Positions 52,543-60,421 of a DNA stretch of 64,000 nucleotides are shown piece after piece. The DNA is from Nonomuraea solani. GTDB lineage: Bacteria; Actinomycetota; Actinomycetes; Streptosporangiales; Streptosporangiaceae. The position numbers and the translations under genes were made by a program. How positions within the stretch are numbered: the first letter of the stretch is position 1; each line of letters opens with the position of its first letter. The stretch spans positions 984,977-1,048,976 of the forward strand of contig NZ_FNVT01000001.1 of NCBI RefSeq assembly GCF_900108335.1. Direction: 5' to 3'. The notes under the pieces were generated by a model, which did not search any database, was not told the DNA's origin, and was given only the letters and a program-made list of their open reading frames with translations.

Positions 52543-52633
52543 GATTGCAGAATAATGTTCGGGTGGCCATTGGTCGATGAGATCTGACCGCTCGCCGTAC
52601 GAGATCGTCCGAATTTTAAATACTGCATACCGT

Positions 52634-54031
52634 ATGTGGTACCCGTGGTTCGTGGCAGACAGGACGAGGTTCCTCAGTCGTTCCCGTACCGTGGCGGGCC
52701 CCACCTGGAGCCGGTGGCTCGTGCCGCCCGCCGCGCTCTCCGTGCACCTGGCGATCGGCCAGGCGTACGCGTGGAGCGTGTTCAAACCCCCCTTGGAGTC
52801 CTCGCTCGGGCTCTCCGGCACGCAGAGCGCGCTGCCGTTCCAGCTCGGCATCGTCATGCTCGGCCTGTCGGCGGCCTTCGGCGGCACGCTGGTCGAGCGC
52901 AACGGGCCCCGGTGGGCGATGTTCGTCTCGATGGCCTGTTTCTCCTCCGGTTTCCTGCTGTCCGCGCTCGGCGTGGCCACCAGTCAGTACTGGCTGGTCG
53001 TGCTCGGCTACGGCGTCGTGGGCGGGATCGGGCTCGGCATCGGCTACATCTCGCCGGTGTCCACATTGATCAAGTGGTTCCCCGACCGGCCGGGCATGGC
53101 CACCGGCATCGCGATCATGGGGTTCGGCGGCGGAGCGCTGATCGCCTCGCCGTGGTCGGCGCAGATGCTGGCCTCCTTCGGCGCGACCACGGGCGGGATC
53201 GCCACGACGTTCCTCGTGCACGGCGTGGTCTACGCGGTCTTCATGTCCATGGGCGTGCTGCTCGTCCGGGTCCCGCCCGAAGGCTGGACGCCCAAGGGCT
53301 GGCGGCCGGCCGAGAACCGTACGCGGGCGCTGATCACCACGGCCGACGTCTCGGCCCGCAACGCGATCCGCACGCCGCAGTTCTACTGCCTGTGGGTCGT
53401 GCTGTGCTGCAACGTCACCGCCGGCATCGGCATCCTGGAGAAGGCCGCGCCGATGATCTCCGACTTCTTCGCCGGTACGACGCTCGCCGTCGCGGCCGGG
53501 GCGGCGGCCGGGTTCGTGGCGCTGCTGTCGCTGGCCAACATGGCGGGGCGCTTCGTCTGGTCGTCCACCTCGGACCTGATCGGGCGCAAGAACATGTACC
53601 GCGTCTACCTGGGGGTCGGCGCGCTGCTCTACCTGGTCATCGCGCTCTGGGGCGACGGCTCCAAGCCGCTGTTCATCGTGGCCGCGCTGGGCATCCTGTC
53701 CTTCTACGGCGGCGGGTTCGCGACCGTCCCGGCCTATCTGAAGGACCTGTTCGGCACCTTCCAGGTGGGCGCCATCCACGGGCGGCTGCTCACGGCCTGG
53801 TCCACCGCCGGCGTGCTCGGCCCGCTGATCGTCAACGCGATCGCGGACGCGCAGAAGGCCGCCGGGCGCTCCGGGCCCGACCTCTACACGACGTCGCTGT
53901 TCATCATGATCGGGCTGCTCGCGGTCGGTTTCCTCGCCAACGAGCTGATCAGGCCGGTGCACGACAAATATCACGAACGGCCGGTGGCTGATCGCCTGAC
54001 GCCGGTGGCGGAGAAGGGACAGGCGCTATGA
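52634..54031 (+). CDS. MFS transporter, oxalate/formate antiporter (OxlT)-like
   Basis: The 465-residue protein has 12 hydrophobic segments and OxlT-like blocks (HLAIGQAYAWSVFKPPLE, GIGLGIGYISPVSTLIKWFPDRPGMATGIAIMGFGGGA, a WSSTSDLIGRKNMY loop, FGTFQVGAIHGRLLTAWSTAGVLGP). Proteins of this group carry small mono- or dicarboxylates. The start is uncertain: ATG 52634 was taken, with GTG 52652 also possible. The stop overlaps the start of a 38-residue membrane protein, the small partner often encoded behind such transporters. Confidence 0.88.
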   Translation: MWYPWFVADRTRFLSRSRTVAGPTWSRWLVPPAALSVHLAIGQAYAWSVFKPPLESSLGLSGTQSALPFQLGIVMLGLSAAFGGTLVERNGPRWAMFVSMACFSSGFLLSALGVATSQYWLVVLGYGVVGGIGLGIGYISPVSTLIKWFPDRPGMATGIAIMGFGGGALIASPWSAQMLASFGATTGGIATTFLVHGVVYAVFMSMGVLLVRVPPEGWTPKGWRPAENRTRALITTADVSARNAIRTPQFYCLWVVLCCNVTAGIGILEKAAPMISDFFAGTTLAVAAGAAAGFVALLSLANMAGRFVWSSTSDLIGRKNMYRVYLGVGALLYLVIALWGDGSKPLFIVAALGILSFYGGGFATVPAYLKDLFGTFQVGAIHGRLLTAWSTAGVLGPLIVNAIADAQKAAGRSGPDLYTTSLFIMIGLLAVGFLANELIRPVHDKYHERPVADRLTPVAEKGQAL

Positions 54032-54144
54032 CCGGCACCAGGCGTACGTGGCTGATGGTGCTCGCGTGGGGCTGGGTGGGCGTGCCCTTCGCGTACGGGG
54101 TCTACCAGCTCTTCCTCAAGCTCGCCCAGCTCTTCAGCGGGTAA
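54028..54144 (+). CDS. MFS transporter small subunit-like membrane peptide
   Basis: The 38-residue peptide begins MTGTRRTWLMVLAWGWVGVP and ends LFLKLAQLFSG, with one hydrophobic helix (~8-34). Its ATG overlaps the transporter stop (ATGA). Similar tiny Trp/Tyr-rich peptides are annotated as 'MFS transporter small subunit' after OxlT-like genes in actinobacteria and proteobacteria. Its role is not established; association with the transporter is inferred from coupling. Confidence 0.7.
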   Translation: MTGTRRTWLMVLAWGWVGVPFAYGVYQLFLKLAQLFSG

Positions 54145-54183
54145 GGCGAAGGTTACCCAGGGCGATGCCGGGGCACCGCTTCC

Positions 54184-55029
54184 ATGGTGGAAATGGTGAC
54201 GGTGTCGTCCTGGCGCGAGCTGGACGAGGCGATCAACGAGGCCGGACGCTCGGCGGGTGCGTTGCCCGCGCACTCCACGCTGGTCTTCCGTGGCCTGGCG
54301 CGGAGCACGTACTCGCACGTGTCAGGGCTGGCCCGCCTCAAGGGCGACTACGCGGCCCTTGAGGCGCATCTCCTCAGAAATTTCCGCAAATACGCGCACC
54401 GTCAGGCGCCCGGCCCGGCGATCTGGGACTGGCTGGCCCTCGGGCAGCACCACGGCCTGCCCACGCGGCTGCTCGACTGGACGTTCTCCCCGCTCGTGGC
54501 CCTGCACTTCGCGACCGCGTCGTGGCCGGGCGAGGACGCCGTGCTCCTGACGGTCGACTGCGCGGCCGCGCACCGGCTGCTGCCCGACCCCTTGCGTGCG
54601 TGCCTGGACACCGAGGGCGCGCTGGTGTTCACCACCGAGATGCTCGCCAAGGTCGCCGCCGACCTCGCCTGTTTCGACGGGCTGAGCGGCGGGCGGCCCT
54701 TTCTGGCGTTCTTCGAGCCGCCGTCGCTCGACGAGCGGGTGATCAACCAGTCGTCGGTCCTGTCGGCGTTGTCGGAGCCGACGTTCCAACTGGAGCAGTG
54801 GCTGCGGGAGCACTCCGGCCTGGCGCGGGCCTGGCTGATCCCGGCCGGGGTCAAGACCGAGATCAGGCAGCGGCTCGACCAGGCGAACATCACCGAACGC
54901 GTGCTGCTCCCCGGCCTCGGCGGGCTGGCCGACTGGCTGCGCCGCTACTACTCGCCCTGCGATATCGAGAGCGGGACGGACGACGGCGGCGCGTCGATGG
55001 CAGGTCGGCGGAACCACGTGTCCGGATGA
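54184..55029 (+). CDS. FRG-domain protein
   Basis: The 281-residue protein contains the namesake FRG (LVFRGLARSTYSHV) and the family block QHHGLPTRLLDWTFSPLVALHFA (~100-122). The FRG domain has no settled activity; it occurs in phage, toxin-like and defence-associated proteins. ATG 54193 with GGTGGAA upstream is an alternative start. No partner gene is obvious: the MFS pair lies upstream and a DUF2269-like protein converges. Confidence 0.8.
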   Translation: MVEMVTVSSWRELDEAINEAGRSAGALPAHSTLVFRGLARSTYSHVSGLARLKGDYAALEAHLLRNFRKYAHRQAPGPAIWDWLALGQHHGLPTRLLDWTFSPLVALHFATASWPGEDAVLLTVDCAAAHRLLPDPLRACLDTEGALVFTTEMLAKVAADLACFDGLSGGRPFLAFFEPPSLDERVINQSSVLSALSEPTFQLEQWLREHSGLARAWLIPAGVKTEIRQRLDQANITERVLLPGLGGLADWLRRYYSPCDIESGTDDGGASMAGRRNHVSG

Positions 55030-55033
55030 TCCG

Positions 55034-55465
55034 TCATGCCGCTTCGGCCGAGCCGGGGCGGACGATCATGAGCACGACCACGGCCGCCCACAGCAGGTTG
55101 TAGAAACCGGCGAGCATCGAGAGCCCCTTCAGCTTCGCGGGGTCGCCGGGCGCCGCGAGCACGTCGCGCTGGCGCGGATAGATCCGCAGGGCCAGCAGGA
55201 GCCCGGCGGCCAGGGTGAGGACCATGGAGACGATGACCCAGATCTCGCCCATCCGGCCCTGGACCGAGGCCAGCGTCATGCCGGCGACGGGCACGACGAG
55301 GCCGAAGAGGCTGTAGCCGCGGGTGATGCGGTGCATGGCGACGGCCACCGGGCGGCCGCGCTCGTCGGCGAGCGCGTATTTGGGGAAGAGGCTCGTCGCG
55401 ACGGCGGGCCCTCCGACGAACACGATGGCACCCAGTACGTGCACCGACAGCAGAAAACCTTCCAC
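55034..55465 (-). CDS. DUF2269-like four-helix membrane protein
   Basis: The 143-residue protein has four hydrophobic helices: GFLLSVHVLGAIVFVGGPAV, a YSLFGLVVPVAGM segment, IWVIVSMVLTLAAGLLLAL and FYNLLWAAVVVLMIV. The first holds a conserved His of the type seen in DUF2269/CopD-like proteins. GTG 55465 follows GAGGAAG by six bases. Two CTTCAG-N5-CTGAAG palindromes lie directly upstream, between it and the divergent GlxA-type regulator. Confidence 0.7.
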   Translation of the reverse strand: MEGFLLSVHVLGAIVFVGGPAVATSLFPKYALADERGRPVAVAMHRITRGYSLFGLVVPVAGMTLASVQGRMGEIWVIVSMVLTLAAGLLLALRIYPRQRDVLAAPGDPAKLKGLSMLAGFYNLLWAAVVVLMIVRPGSAEAA

Positions 55466-55488
55466 GAGCACTTCCTCACGAGCCGAAC

Positions 55489-55535
55489 CTTCAGAGTGGC
55501 TGAAGCCTAACACGCACCTTCAGATGCCCTGAAGG
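55489..55535. promoter_or_regulatory. Two tandem CTTCAG-N5-CTGAAG operators in a divergent promoter region
   Basis: Copy 1 is 55489-55505. Copy 2 is 55517-55535 with one extra symmetric base pair on each side. Both have perfect arms and five-base spacers, and their centres are 29 bp apart (nearly three helical turns). They lie 24-70 bp before the DUF2269-like start and 64-110 bp before the GlxA-type start. The cognate protein is not known; a nearby regulator (55599-56555 or 57156-57593) is a candidate. Confidence 0.65.
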
Positions 55536-55598
55536 ATGGCGTGATCTGTGGGGTAGCGGTCGTTGACGCCACAGACGGTCCCGGACCAGGCTGGAGAC

Positions 55599-56555
55599 GT
55601 GAACCAGCGCCGCGTCGCCTTCGTCGTCTTCGACGGCTTCCAGTCCCTCGACCTGGCCGGGCCGTACGAGGTCTTCCAGCAGACCCGCCGCTACACCTGC
55701 CAGATCGTGGCGGCGCGCCCCGGCCTCGTACGCGCGGGCAGCGGCCTGCCCGTGCACGCCGAGCACGGCGTCGCCACCCTGGACCCGGACGGCGTCGACA
55801 CGCTGGTGGTCGCCGGCGGCTCCGGCGTCTACGAGGCCAGGAACGACCCCGCGCTGACCGCCTGGATCGCCGCGGCGGGGGCCGGCGCCCGCCGGGTCAC
55901 CTCGGTGTGCAGCGGGGCGTTCCTGCTGGCCGCGACCGGCCTGCTCGACGGCCGCCGGGCCACCACGCACTGGGCCAGGGCCGGGCAACTGGCCAGGGAG
56001 TATCCCGCCGTCACGGTCGACGCCGACCCGATCTTCATCAGGGACGGGCGCGTGTGGTCGTCGGCGGGGGTGACCGCCGGCATGGACCTGGCGCTCGCCC
56101 TGGTCGAGGACGACCTCGGGCGCGACGTCGCGCTGGCCGTCGCCCGCCACCTGGTGTTGTTCCTGCGCAGGCCCGGCGGGCAGTCCCAGTTCAGCGTGGC
56201 CCTGTGGTCGGCCCAGCCGGCCACGGACCCGATCAGGGCGGCGGTGTCGGCCATCCACGCCGACCCCGGCGCCCGGCACGGCATCGACGACCTCGCCGCG
56301 CACGCCGGGCTCAGCCCGCGCCACCTGCAGCGCCGGTTCACCGCCGAACTCGGCGTGCCGCCCGGCTCGTACGTGGAACGCGTACGCGTCGAAGCCGCCC
56401 AGCGCGCGCTGGCGGAGAGCGACGACCCCGTCGAGGCCATCGCCCGCCGCTGCGGATTCGGCACCGCCGAGACCCTGCGCCGCACCTTCCACCGTCGCGT
56501 CGGCGTCGCGCCGTCCGACTACCGAGACCGCTTCCACACGAGGGGAACCCCATGA
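55599..56555 (+). CDS. GlxA-family AraC-type regulator (DJ-1/PfpI sensor plus HTH)
   Basis: The 318-residue protein has a DJ-1/PfpI domain (~1-195, RVAFVVFDGFQSLDLAGPYEVF, nucleophile-elbow-like SVCSGAFLLA) and a C-terminal AraC HTH pair (~215-318, LSPRHLQRRFTAELG and IARRCGFGTAETLRRTFHR). GTG 55599 with GGAG just upstream is taken; a TTG at 55563 lacks a site. The stop overlaps the start of a second DJ-1 protein, so the pair is an operon in which the enzyme is probably regulated by its neighbour. Confidence 0.9.
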   Translation: MNQRRVAFVVFDGFQSLDLAGPYEVFQQTRRYTCQIVAARPGLVRAGSGLPVHAEHGVATLDPDGVDTLVVAGGSGVYEARNDPALTAWIAAAGAGARRVTSVCSGAFLLAATGLLDGRRATTHWARAGQLAREYPAVTVDADPIFIRDGRVWSSAGVTAGMDLALALVEDDLGRDVALAVARHLVLFLRRPGGQSQFSVALWSAQPATDPIRAAVSAIHADPGARHGIDDLAAHAGLSPRHLQRRFTAELGVPPGSYVERVRVEAAQRALAESDDPVEAIARRCGFGTAETLRRTFHRRVGVAPSDYRDRFHTRGTP

Positions 56556-57154
56556 CCACGTACGGACTGCTGATCTTCGACGACGCCGAGGAGCTCGACT
56601 TCGCCGGGCCCTGGGAGGTGTTCACGGTGTCGTCGATGCTGCGCGGCGGCGCCGACACGCCGGTGCTCATCTCCGAGCGGCCCGGCCCCGTACGCTGCGC
56701 CAAGGGCATGCGCGTGCTCGCCGACCACACCCTCGACGACCACCCGCCGCTGGACGTGGTGCTGGTCCCCGGCGGCAAGGGGGCCAGGCAGACCGAGCTG
56801 CACAACCCCGTCGTGACCGGCTGGATCGCCAAGACGGCCGCCCAGGCCACGTGGACCGTCAGCGTCTGCACGGGCTCGTTCCTGCTGCACGAGGCGGGGC
56901 CGGCCCGCGGGCGCCGGGTGGCCACGCACTGGAGCTGCGAGGACGCGCTCGAAGAGCGGGGCGACGTCACCGTGGTGCGCGACGCCCGCTATGTCGTGGA
57001 CGGTGACCTGCTCACCTGCCAGGGGGTGTCGGCCGGGATCGACGGCGCGCTGTGGCTCGTCGGCCGGCTTCACGGCCGCGACCACGCCAGGGCGGTGCGC
57101 CGCTACATCCAGTACGACCCCGCGCCGCCCTACCTCGCCGACGAGCCCGCCTGA
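56552..57154 (+). CDS. DJ-1/PfpI enzyme, isonitrile-hydratase-like
   Basis: The 200-residue protein shares the DJ-1 fold with the preceding regulator. It shows Asp in LDFAGPWEVF (~16) and the nucleophile-elbow Cys in SVCTGSFLL (~110), the pair used by isonitrile hydratase InhA. The ATHW block follows. Isonitrile hydration to formamides is a reasonable guess; other DJ-1 activities (glyoxalase, amidase) remain possible. It overlaps the regulator by four bases. Confidence 0.8.
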   Translation: MTTYGLLIFDDAEELDFAGPWEVFTVSSMLRGGADTPVLISERPGPVRCAKGMRVLADHTLDDHPPLDVVLVPGGKGARQTELHNPVVTGWIAKTAAQATWTVSVCTGSFLLHEAGPARGRRVATHWSCEDALEERGDVTVVRDARYVVDGDLLTCQGVSAGIDGALWLVGRLHGRDHARAVRRYIQYDPAPPYLADEPA

Positions 57155-57155
57155 A

Positions 57156-57593
57156 TCACCGATTCGAGAAGGCGGCGCGGACCGCGTCGCCCACCTGGCG
57201 CTGGATCGGGTCGGCGGCCGGCCCGAACATGCGCTCGTCCACCTCGGTCACCGCGGCCTGCGCCGCCCCGAGCAGCCGGGCCCCCTCCGGGGTGACCTCG
57301 ATGGTGGAGGCCGACCCGGCGCGGGCGGTGTTGTCGCGCACCAGCCCGGCGCCGGCCAGCGCCTTCACCGCCGTGTGCATGCTCTGCACCGTGATGCCCG
57401 ACATGCGCGCCAGGTCACTGAACGACGCCCCCGGCACGGCGGCGATGTGCGCGAGCAGGCCGAGCCGGTTCACCGTGAGGTCGAGCGGCGCGAGCACGGC
57501 GTTGAGCTCGGTCTCGATGCGGCGGGCCAGCGTGAGCACGACGATGGAGGTGCTGCTCACGGGGGCGGCGGGACGGTCGTTCTCGATGCTCAC
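57156..57593 (-). CDS. MarR-family regulator
   Basis: The 145-residue winged-helix protein has LTVNRLGLLAHIAAVPGASFSDLARMSGITVQSMHTAVKALAGAGLVRD and the wing STIEVTPEGARLL. GTG 57593 is chosen, 38 bp from the divergent Nudix gene; the longer frame upstream is a shadow. It converges with the DJ-1 gene. Its targets could be the Nudix gene or the 55.5-kb operators. Confidence 0.85.
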   Translation of the reverse strand: MSIENDRPAAPVSSTSIVVLTLARRIETELNAVLAPLDLTVNRLGLLAHIAAVPGASFSDLARMSGITVQSMHTAVKALAGAGLVRDNTARAGSASTIEVTPEGARLLGAAQAAVTEVDERMFGPAADPIQRQVGDAVRAAFSNR

Positions 57594-57631
57594 GCCTCTA
57601 GTCTCCCGTACGGCGGGATAGTGTTCCGGCC

Positions 57632-58033
57632 ATGGCAGACGACGTACCGGAGAAGGTGGCCTGGGTTCTGCTCCGCGACCAGCGGGTGCTGGTGACCCGC
57701 AACCACGGCCGGGAGGTGTTCTACTTTCCCGGCGGCATGCGCGAGCCCGGCGAGTCCGACGATCAGACCCTCGTGCGGGAGATCGACGAGGAGCTCCAGA
57801 CGGTGATCGACCCGGGCACGATGGTGCACGTCGGCACCTTCGAGGTGCCGCCCGGCCATTCGGAGCGCGGGCCGTTCCGCATGATCTGCTACACCGCCGA
57901 CCACGAGGGGCCGCTGAGCCCGGCCAGGGAGGTCGAGGAGAAGGCGTGGATCGGATACGCCGACCGCCACCGGGTGTCATACGTCGACTCCCTGGTCCTC
58001 ATCGCCCTCCACGAGCGCGGCCTGCTTTCATGA
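57632..58033 (+). CDS. Nudix hydrolase
   Basis: The 133-residue protein carries the Nudix box GMREPGESDDQTLVREIDEELQ (Gx5Ex7REUxEE), complete except that Gln replaces the final Gly. It hydrolyses a nucleoside-diphosphate-linked compound with Mg; substrate is unknown. No clear ribosome site. The 3' end overlaps the convergent lipoprotein gene by six bases. Confidence 0.9.
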   Translation: MADDVPEKVAWVLLRDQRVLVTRNHGREVFYFPGGMREPGESDDQTLVREIDEELQTVIDPGTMVHVGTFEVPPGHSERGPFRMICYTADHEGPLSPAREVEEKAWIGYADRHRVSYVDSLVLIALHERGLLS

Positions 58034-58699
58034 GCCGGTGATCGAGAGGTAGGCGCCGAGCTCCGAAGGGACCCGGACCTTACCGTTCTTGGGGGCCACG
58101 GCGAGGTAGATCGCGGACACCGACTTGGTGGCCCGCTTCGTGTAGCGGCGGCCGTGGCTCGTCGCCGCCGCGACGGGGTCGTCGAAGTTCAGCCGGCTGG
58201 TTCTGGTGCGGGCCGTGAAGGTCTCCTTGAGCGTGATGGCGTACCAGACCAGGGCGCCGCCGGCGGCGGTCCGCAGCGCGTAGAGCTCCGCCGCCCGCGC
58301 GAAGATCACCTGCGTCCAGCCGCGCTCACCCTCGCGGGCGAACTCGGCCATGAACCACGGCTTCCGCGTGGTGCCCTTGGCGGGGATCGCGAAGCGCGGC
58401 TTGATCATGGTCGCGTGGGAGGTCTCGACGCGCTCGCCGAGCGACTTGCGCAGCGCGCTGTTGATCTGGCTGATCTTCATGACCGGTCCGGCCTCGGCCG
58501 CCGCGAAGTCCGCGCCGCCGTCCGACTCGGCCTGCTTCACGGCCTGGTCCCAGAGCTTGAGCACGTTCCCGGCCTCCGCGACGGTGACCACGCCCGTGGG
58601 CTCGGGGGCGGCCTTGACGGCGGGCGGCCGTTCGGCCGCGCCGCAGGCGGGAAGGGCGAGCAGGCAGATGAGCGCGAGAGTGGGGCGGCGCATGGTCAT
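58028..58699 (-). CDS. Lipoprotein of unknown function
   Basis: The 223-residue protein has a lipoprotein signal ending LPAC (Cys19). The mature part is an alpha/beta domain with WFMAEFAREGERGWTQVIFARAAELYALRTA, which recalls a DUF8094-like lipoprotein group; I cannot confirm this. GGAG lies seven bases before ATG 58699. Anchored outside the membrane. No operon partner. Confidence 0.7.
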   Translation of the reverse strand: MTMRRPTLALICLLALPACGAAERPPAVKAAPEPTGVVTVAEAGNVLKLWDQAVKQAESDGGADFAAAEAGPVMKISQINSALRKSLGERVETSHATMIKPRFAIPAKGTTRKPWFMAEFAREGERGWTQVIFARAAELYALRTAAGGALVWYAITLKETFTARTRTSRLNFDDPVAAATSHGRRYTKRATKSVSAIYLAVAPKNGKVRVPSELGAYLSITGS

Positions 58700-58779
58700 G
58701 GTCGTCTCCGGGATGCCGATTGCCAGGGTGTACGAGGCCATCGGCGGCCCGGGTTCGACCCATACCGGATCGGTCGTTT

Positions 58780-59544
58780 CTACGGGGTGAGGGCGGTGAC
58801 GGCGGTCGCCAGGTAGAGGCAGCCGCCGATCGCCACGGCCACGCCCGCCAGCGCCGGCGTCCAGGCCGTCGCGGCGCGTAGCAGCCGGTGACCGGGCACG
58901 CGGCGGCGCAGCAGCACGGCCCCGTGCACGGTCACCATCCCTACGGCGGTGAGCGTGACGGCCATCCCGGCGCCGAACGCCAGCACCAGCACGACGGCGT
59001 CGGCCGAGCGGCCGGTGAGCAGGCCGCTGACCAGCACGATGAACGCCGAGGGCGAGGGCACCAGGCCACCGGAGAGCGCGAGCGCGGTCAGTCCACGCCG
59101 CGACCAGGGATCCACCGGGTCCCCATGGCCGTGGCCATGCCCATGACCATGACCGTGCCCATGACCGTGCCCATGGCCTTGGGGTTGACGGGGGCGGAGG
59201 TGGCGGTAAGTCAGGTGCATGCCGACCGCGATCACGATCACGCCCGCGACCACCTGTAGCCAGGCCGTCACCGTCTTGGTCGCGACGGCCGCGCTGCTCA
59301 GCCCCACCCACGCCAGCGCGAGCGCCAGCACCGACACCGTGTGCATCAGCGCCACGACCACCCCGAGCCGCAGCGCGTCGCGGTAGCGGCCCCGCGTGCC
59401 GATCAGGTAGGCGGCCGTCACGCTCTTGCCGTGCCCGGGCGCGACCGCGTGCAGCGCGCCCACGCCCAGCGCGACGGCCAGCACCAGCCAGAACGCGCCC
59501 GCCCCGTCGAACAGGGCGATCAGGTAGCCGTCCTGCTCGTTCAC
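58780..59544 (-). CDS. NicO-family metal permease with His-rich loop
   Basis: The 254-residue protein has about six helices and the NicO signature HAVAPGHGKSVTAAYLIG plus GLVPSPSAFIVLVSG. A cytosolic loop has ten GH pairs (GHGHGHGHGH...), encoded by GGCCAT/GACCAT-type triplet-pair repeats at 59120-59181. NicO proteins export or carry Ni/Co. The start GTG overlaps the upstream gene stop (GTGA), so it pairs with a secreted protein in one operon whose leader region contains the 30-bp tandem repeats. Confidence 0.87.
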   Translation of the reverse strand: MNEQDGYLIALFDGAGAFWLVLAVALGVGALHAVAPGHGKSVTAAYLIGTRGRYRDALRLGVVVALMHTVSVLALALAWVGLSSAAVATKTVTAWLQVVAGVIVIAVGMHLTYRHLRPRQPQGHGHGHGHGHGHGHGHGHGDPVDPWSRRGLTALALSGGLVPSPSAFIVLVSGLLTGRSADAVVLVLAFGAGMAVTLTAVGMVTVHGAVLLRRRVPGHRLLRAATAWTPALAGVAVAIGGCLYLATAVTALTP

Positions 59545-60176
59545 GCGGCCGCTCCCGCCCGGCGGCGGCGTACCAGGAAGGTGACCAGCACGCCGAGCAC
59601 GGCCACCAGCGCCACGGCGGGCACCGCGAGGGGCACGCCGCTCGCCGCCGACGGGTCGAAGCGCAGGCGGTGGGCGCCGGACGAGGCGGTGAACAGCGTC
59701 CGCGCGGGCGCGGCCGGTGTCTCGGCCGTGAGCATGGTCCGGTACGCCTCGTGCACGTCCGTCAGCGCGTCGATCCGGACGTCGACCTCGACGACCGGGG
59801 CCGCGCACGCGAAGCTGAACCGGGCTCCGTCGGCGAGCAGCCGCTCCAGCGGTGCCAGTTCCGCCGCGCACGGCCGTCCGGCCTGGGTCACGCCGACGCG
59901 GGCCAGCAGGTAGTCGCGTACGGCGGTCGAGCGGGCCAGCTTCTGCTCGCCGGTCAGCGTCGTGTCGGTGCCCGTCGCCGGGTCCTCGAACGCGCCGACC
60001 GAGCGGCCGAGCGCCACCCAGTCGTCCTCGGCGGGCAGCCAGGCGAGCGTCACCCGCGTGCCGTCGGCGCCGATCCTGGCGGTGGAGGGCGGCCCGAACG
60101 GATGCGCCAGCGCGGGCTGCGCCGCGATGATCACGGCGGCGACGGCCATGAGCAGGGCGCGTTTGATGAGGATCAC
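59541..60176 (-). CDS. Periplasmic/membrane-anchored partner of the NicO permease
   Basis: The 211-residue protein starts at GTG 60176, seven bases after AGGAG. A signal peptide (~1-24) leaves HPFGPPSTARI as mature N-terminus, a pattern common to extracytoplasmic proteins linked to NicO/HupE metal transporters. A beta-rich domain (~25-175) with a Cys pair (RPCAAEL, FSFACAAP) and a C-terminal membrane anchor (VPAVALVAVLGVLVTFLVRRRR) follow. The exposed N-terminal His could bind metal. Coupled to the NicO gene by GTGA. Confidence 0.75.
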   Translation of the reverse strand: MILIKRALLMAVAAVIIAAQPALAHPFGPPSTARIGADGTRVTLAWLPAEDDWVALGRSVGAFEDPATGTDTTLTGEQKLARSTAVRDYLLARVGVTQAGRPCAAELAPLERLLADGARFSFACAAPVVEVDVRIDALTDVHEAYRTMLTAETPAAPARTLFTASSGAHRLRFDPSAASGVPLAVPAVALVAVLGVLVTFLVRRRRAGAAA

Positions 60177-60212
60177 GAGGTGGCTCCTGTTGGGCCCGGA
60201 CACGGCCGGTCC

Positions 60213-60402
60213 CGCGATGGTTGGGCTTGGGTGCGGTTTGTCCGCGGCGGTTGGGGCTCGGGCTCGGGCGCGGGCGGTGCGCGGCAGTTGGGGTTGGGTG
60301 TGGCTGGTCCGCGACGGTTGGGCTTGGGTGCGGCCAGGCCGCGACGGTTAGGGCTTGGGTGCGGGCGGTGTGCGGCGGTTGGGGCCGGGTGAGGCCGGGG
60401 GA
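60213..60402. repeat. Six tandem ~30-bp G-rich degenerate repeats upstream of the NicO operon
   Basis: Copies begin at 60213, 60243, 60280, 60310, 60340 and 60371. Most are 30 bp (copy 2 is 37, copy 5 is 31). Each starts CGCGRCGGTTGGG or a close variant and continues CTTGGGTGCGG. They abut without spacers. The array fills the 245-bp gap between the phosphatase stop (60422) and the NicO operon start (60176). G-runs on the plus strand could form G-quadruplexes. Confidence 0.75.
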
Positions 60403-60413
60403 CGGCCTCACCC
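60387..60413 (-). terminator. Terminator stem-loop after the phosphatase gene
   Basis: GGGTGAGGCCG (60387-60397) pairs perfectly with CGGCCTCACCC (60403-60413) around a five-base loop. It sits nine bases beyond the phosphatase stop in its reading direction. Confidence 0.7.
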
Positions 60414-60421
60414 GGGGTGGG

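Noticed and set aside
54184..55029. FRG protein as part of an anti-phage defence island
   Set aside because: No nuclease, restriction, toxin-antitoxin or integrase genes lie nearby; neighbours are metabolic or transport genes.
60213..60402. Possible CRISPR array
   Set aside because: Repeats abut directly with no unique spacers, are degenerate, and no cas genes are nearby.
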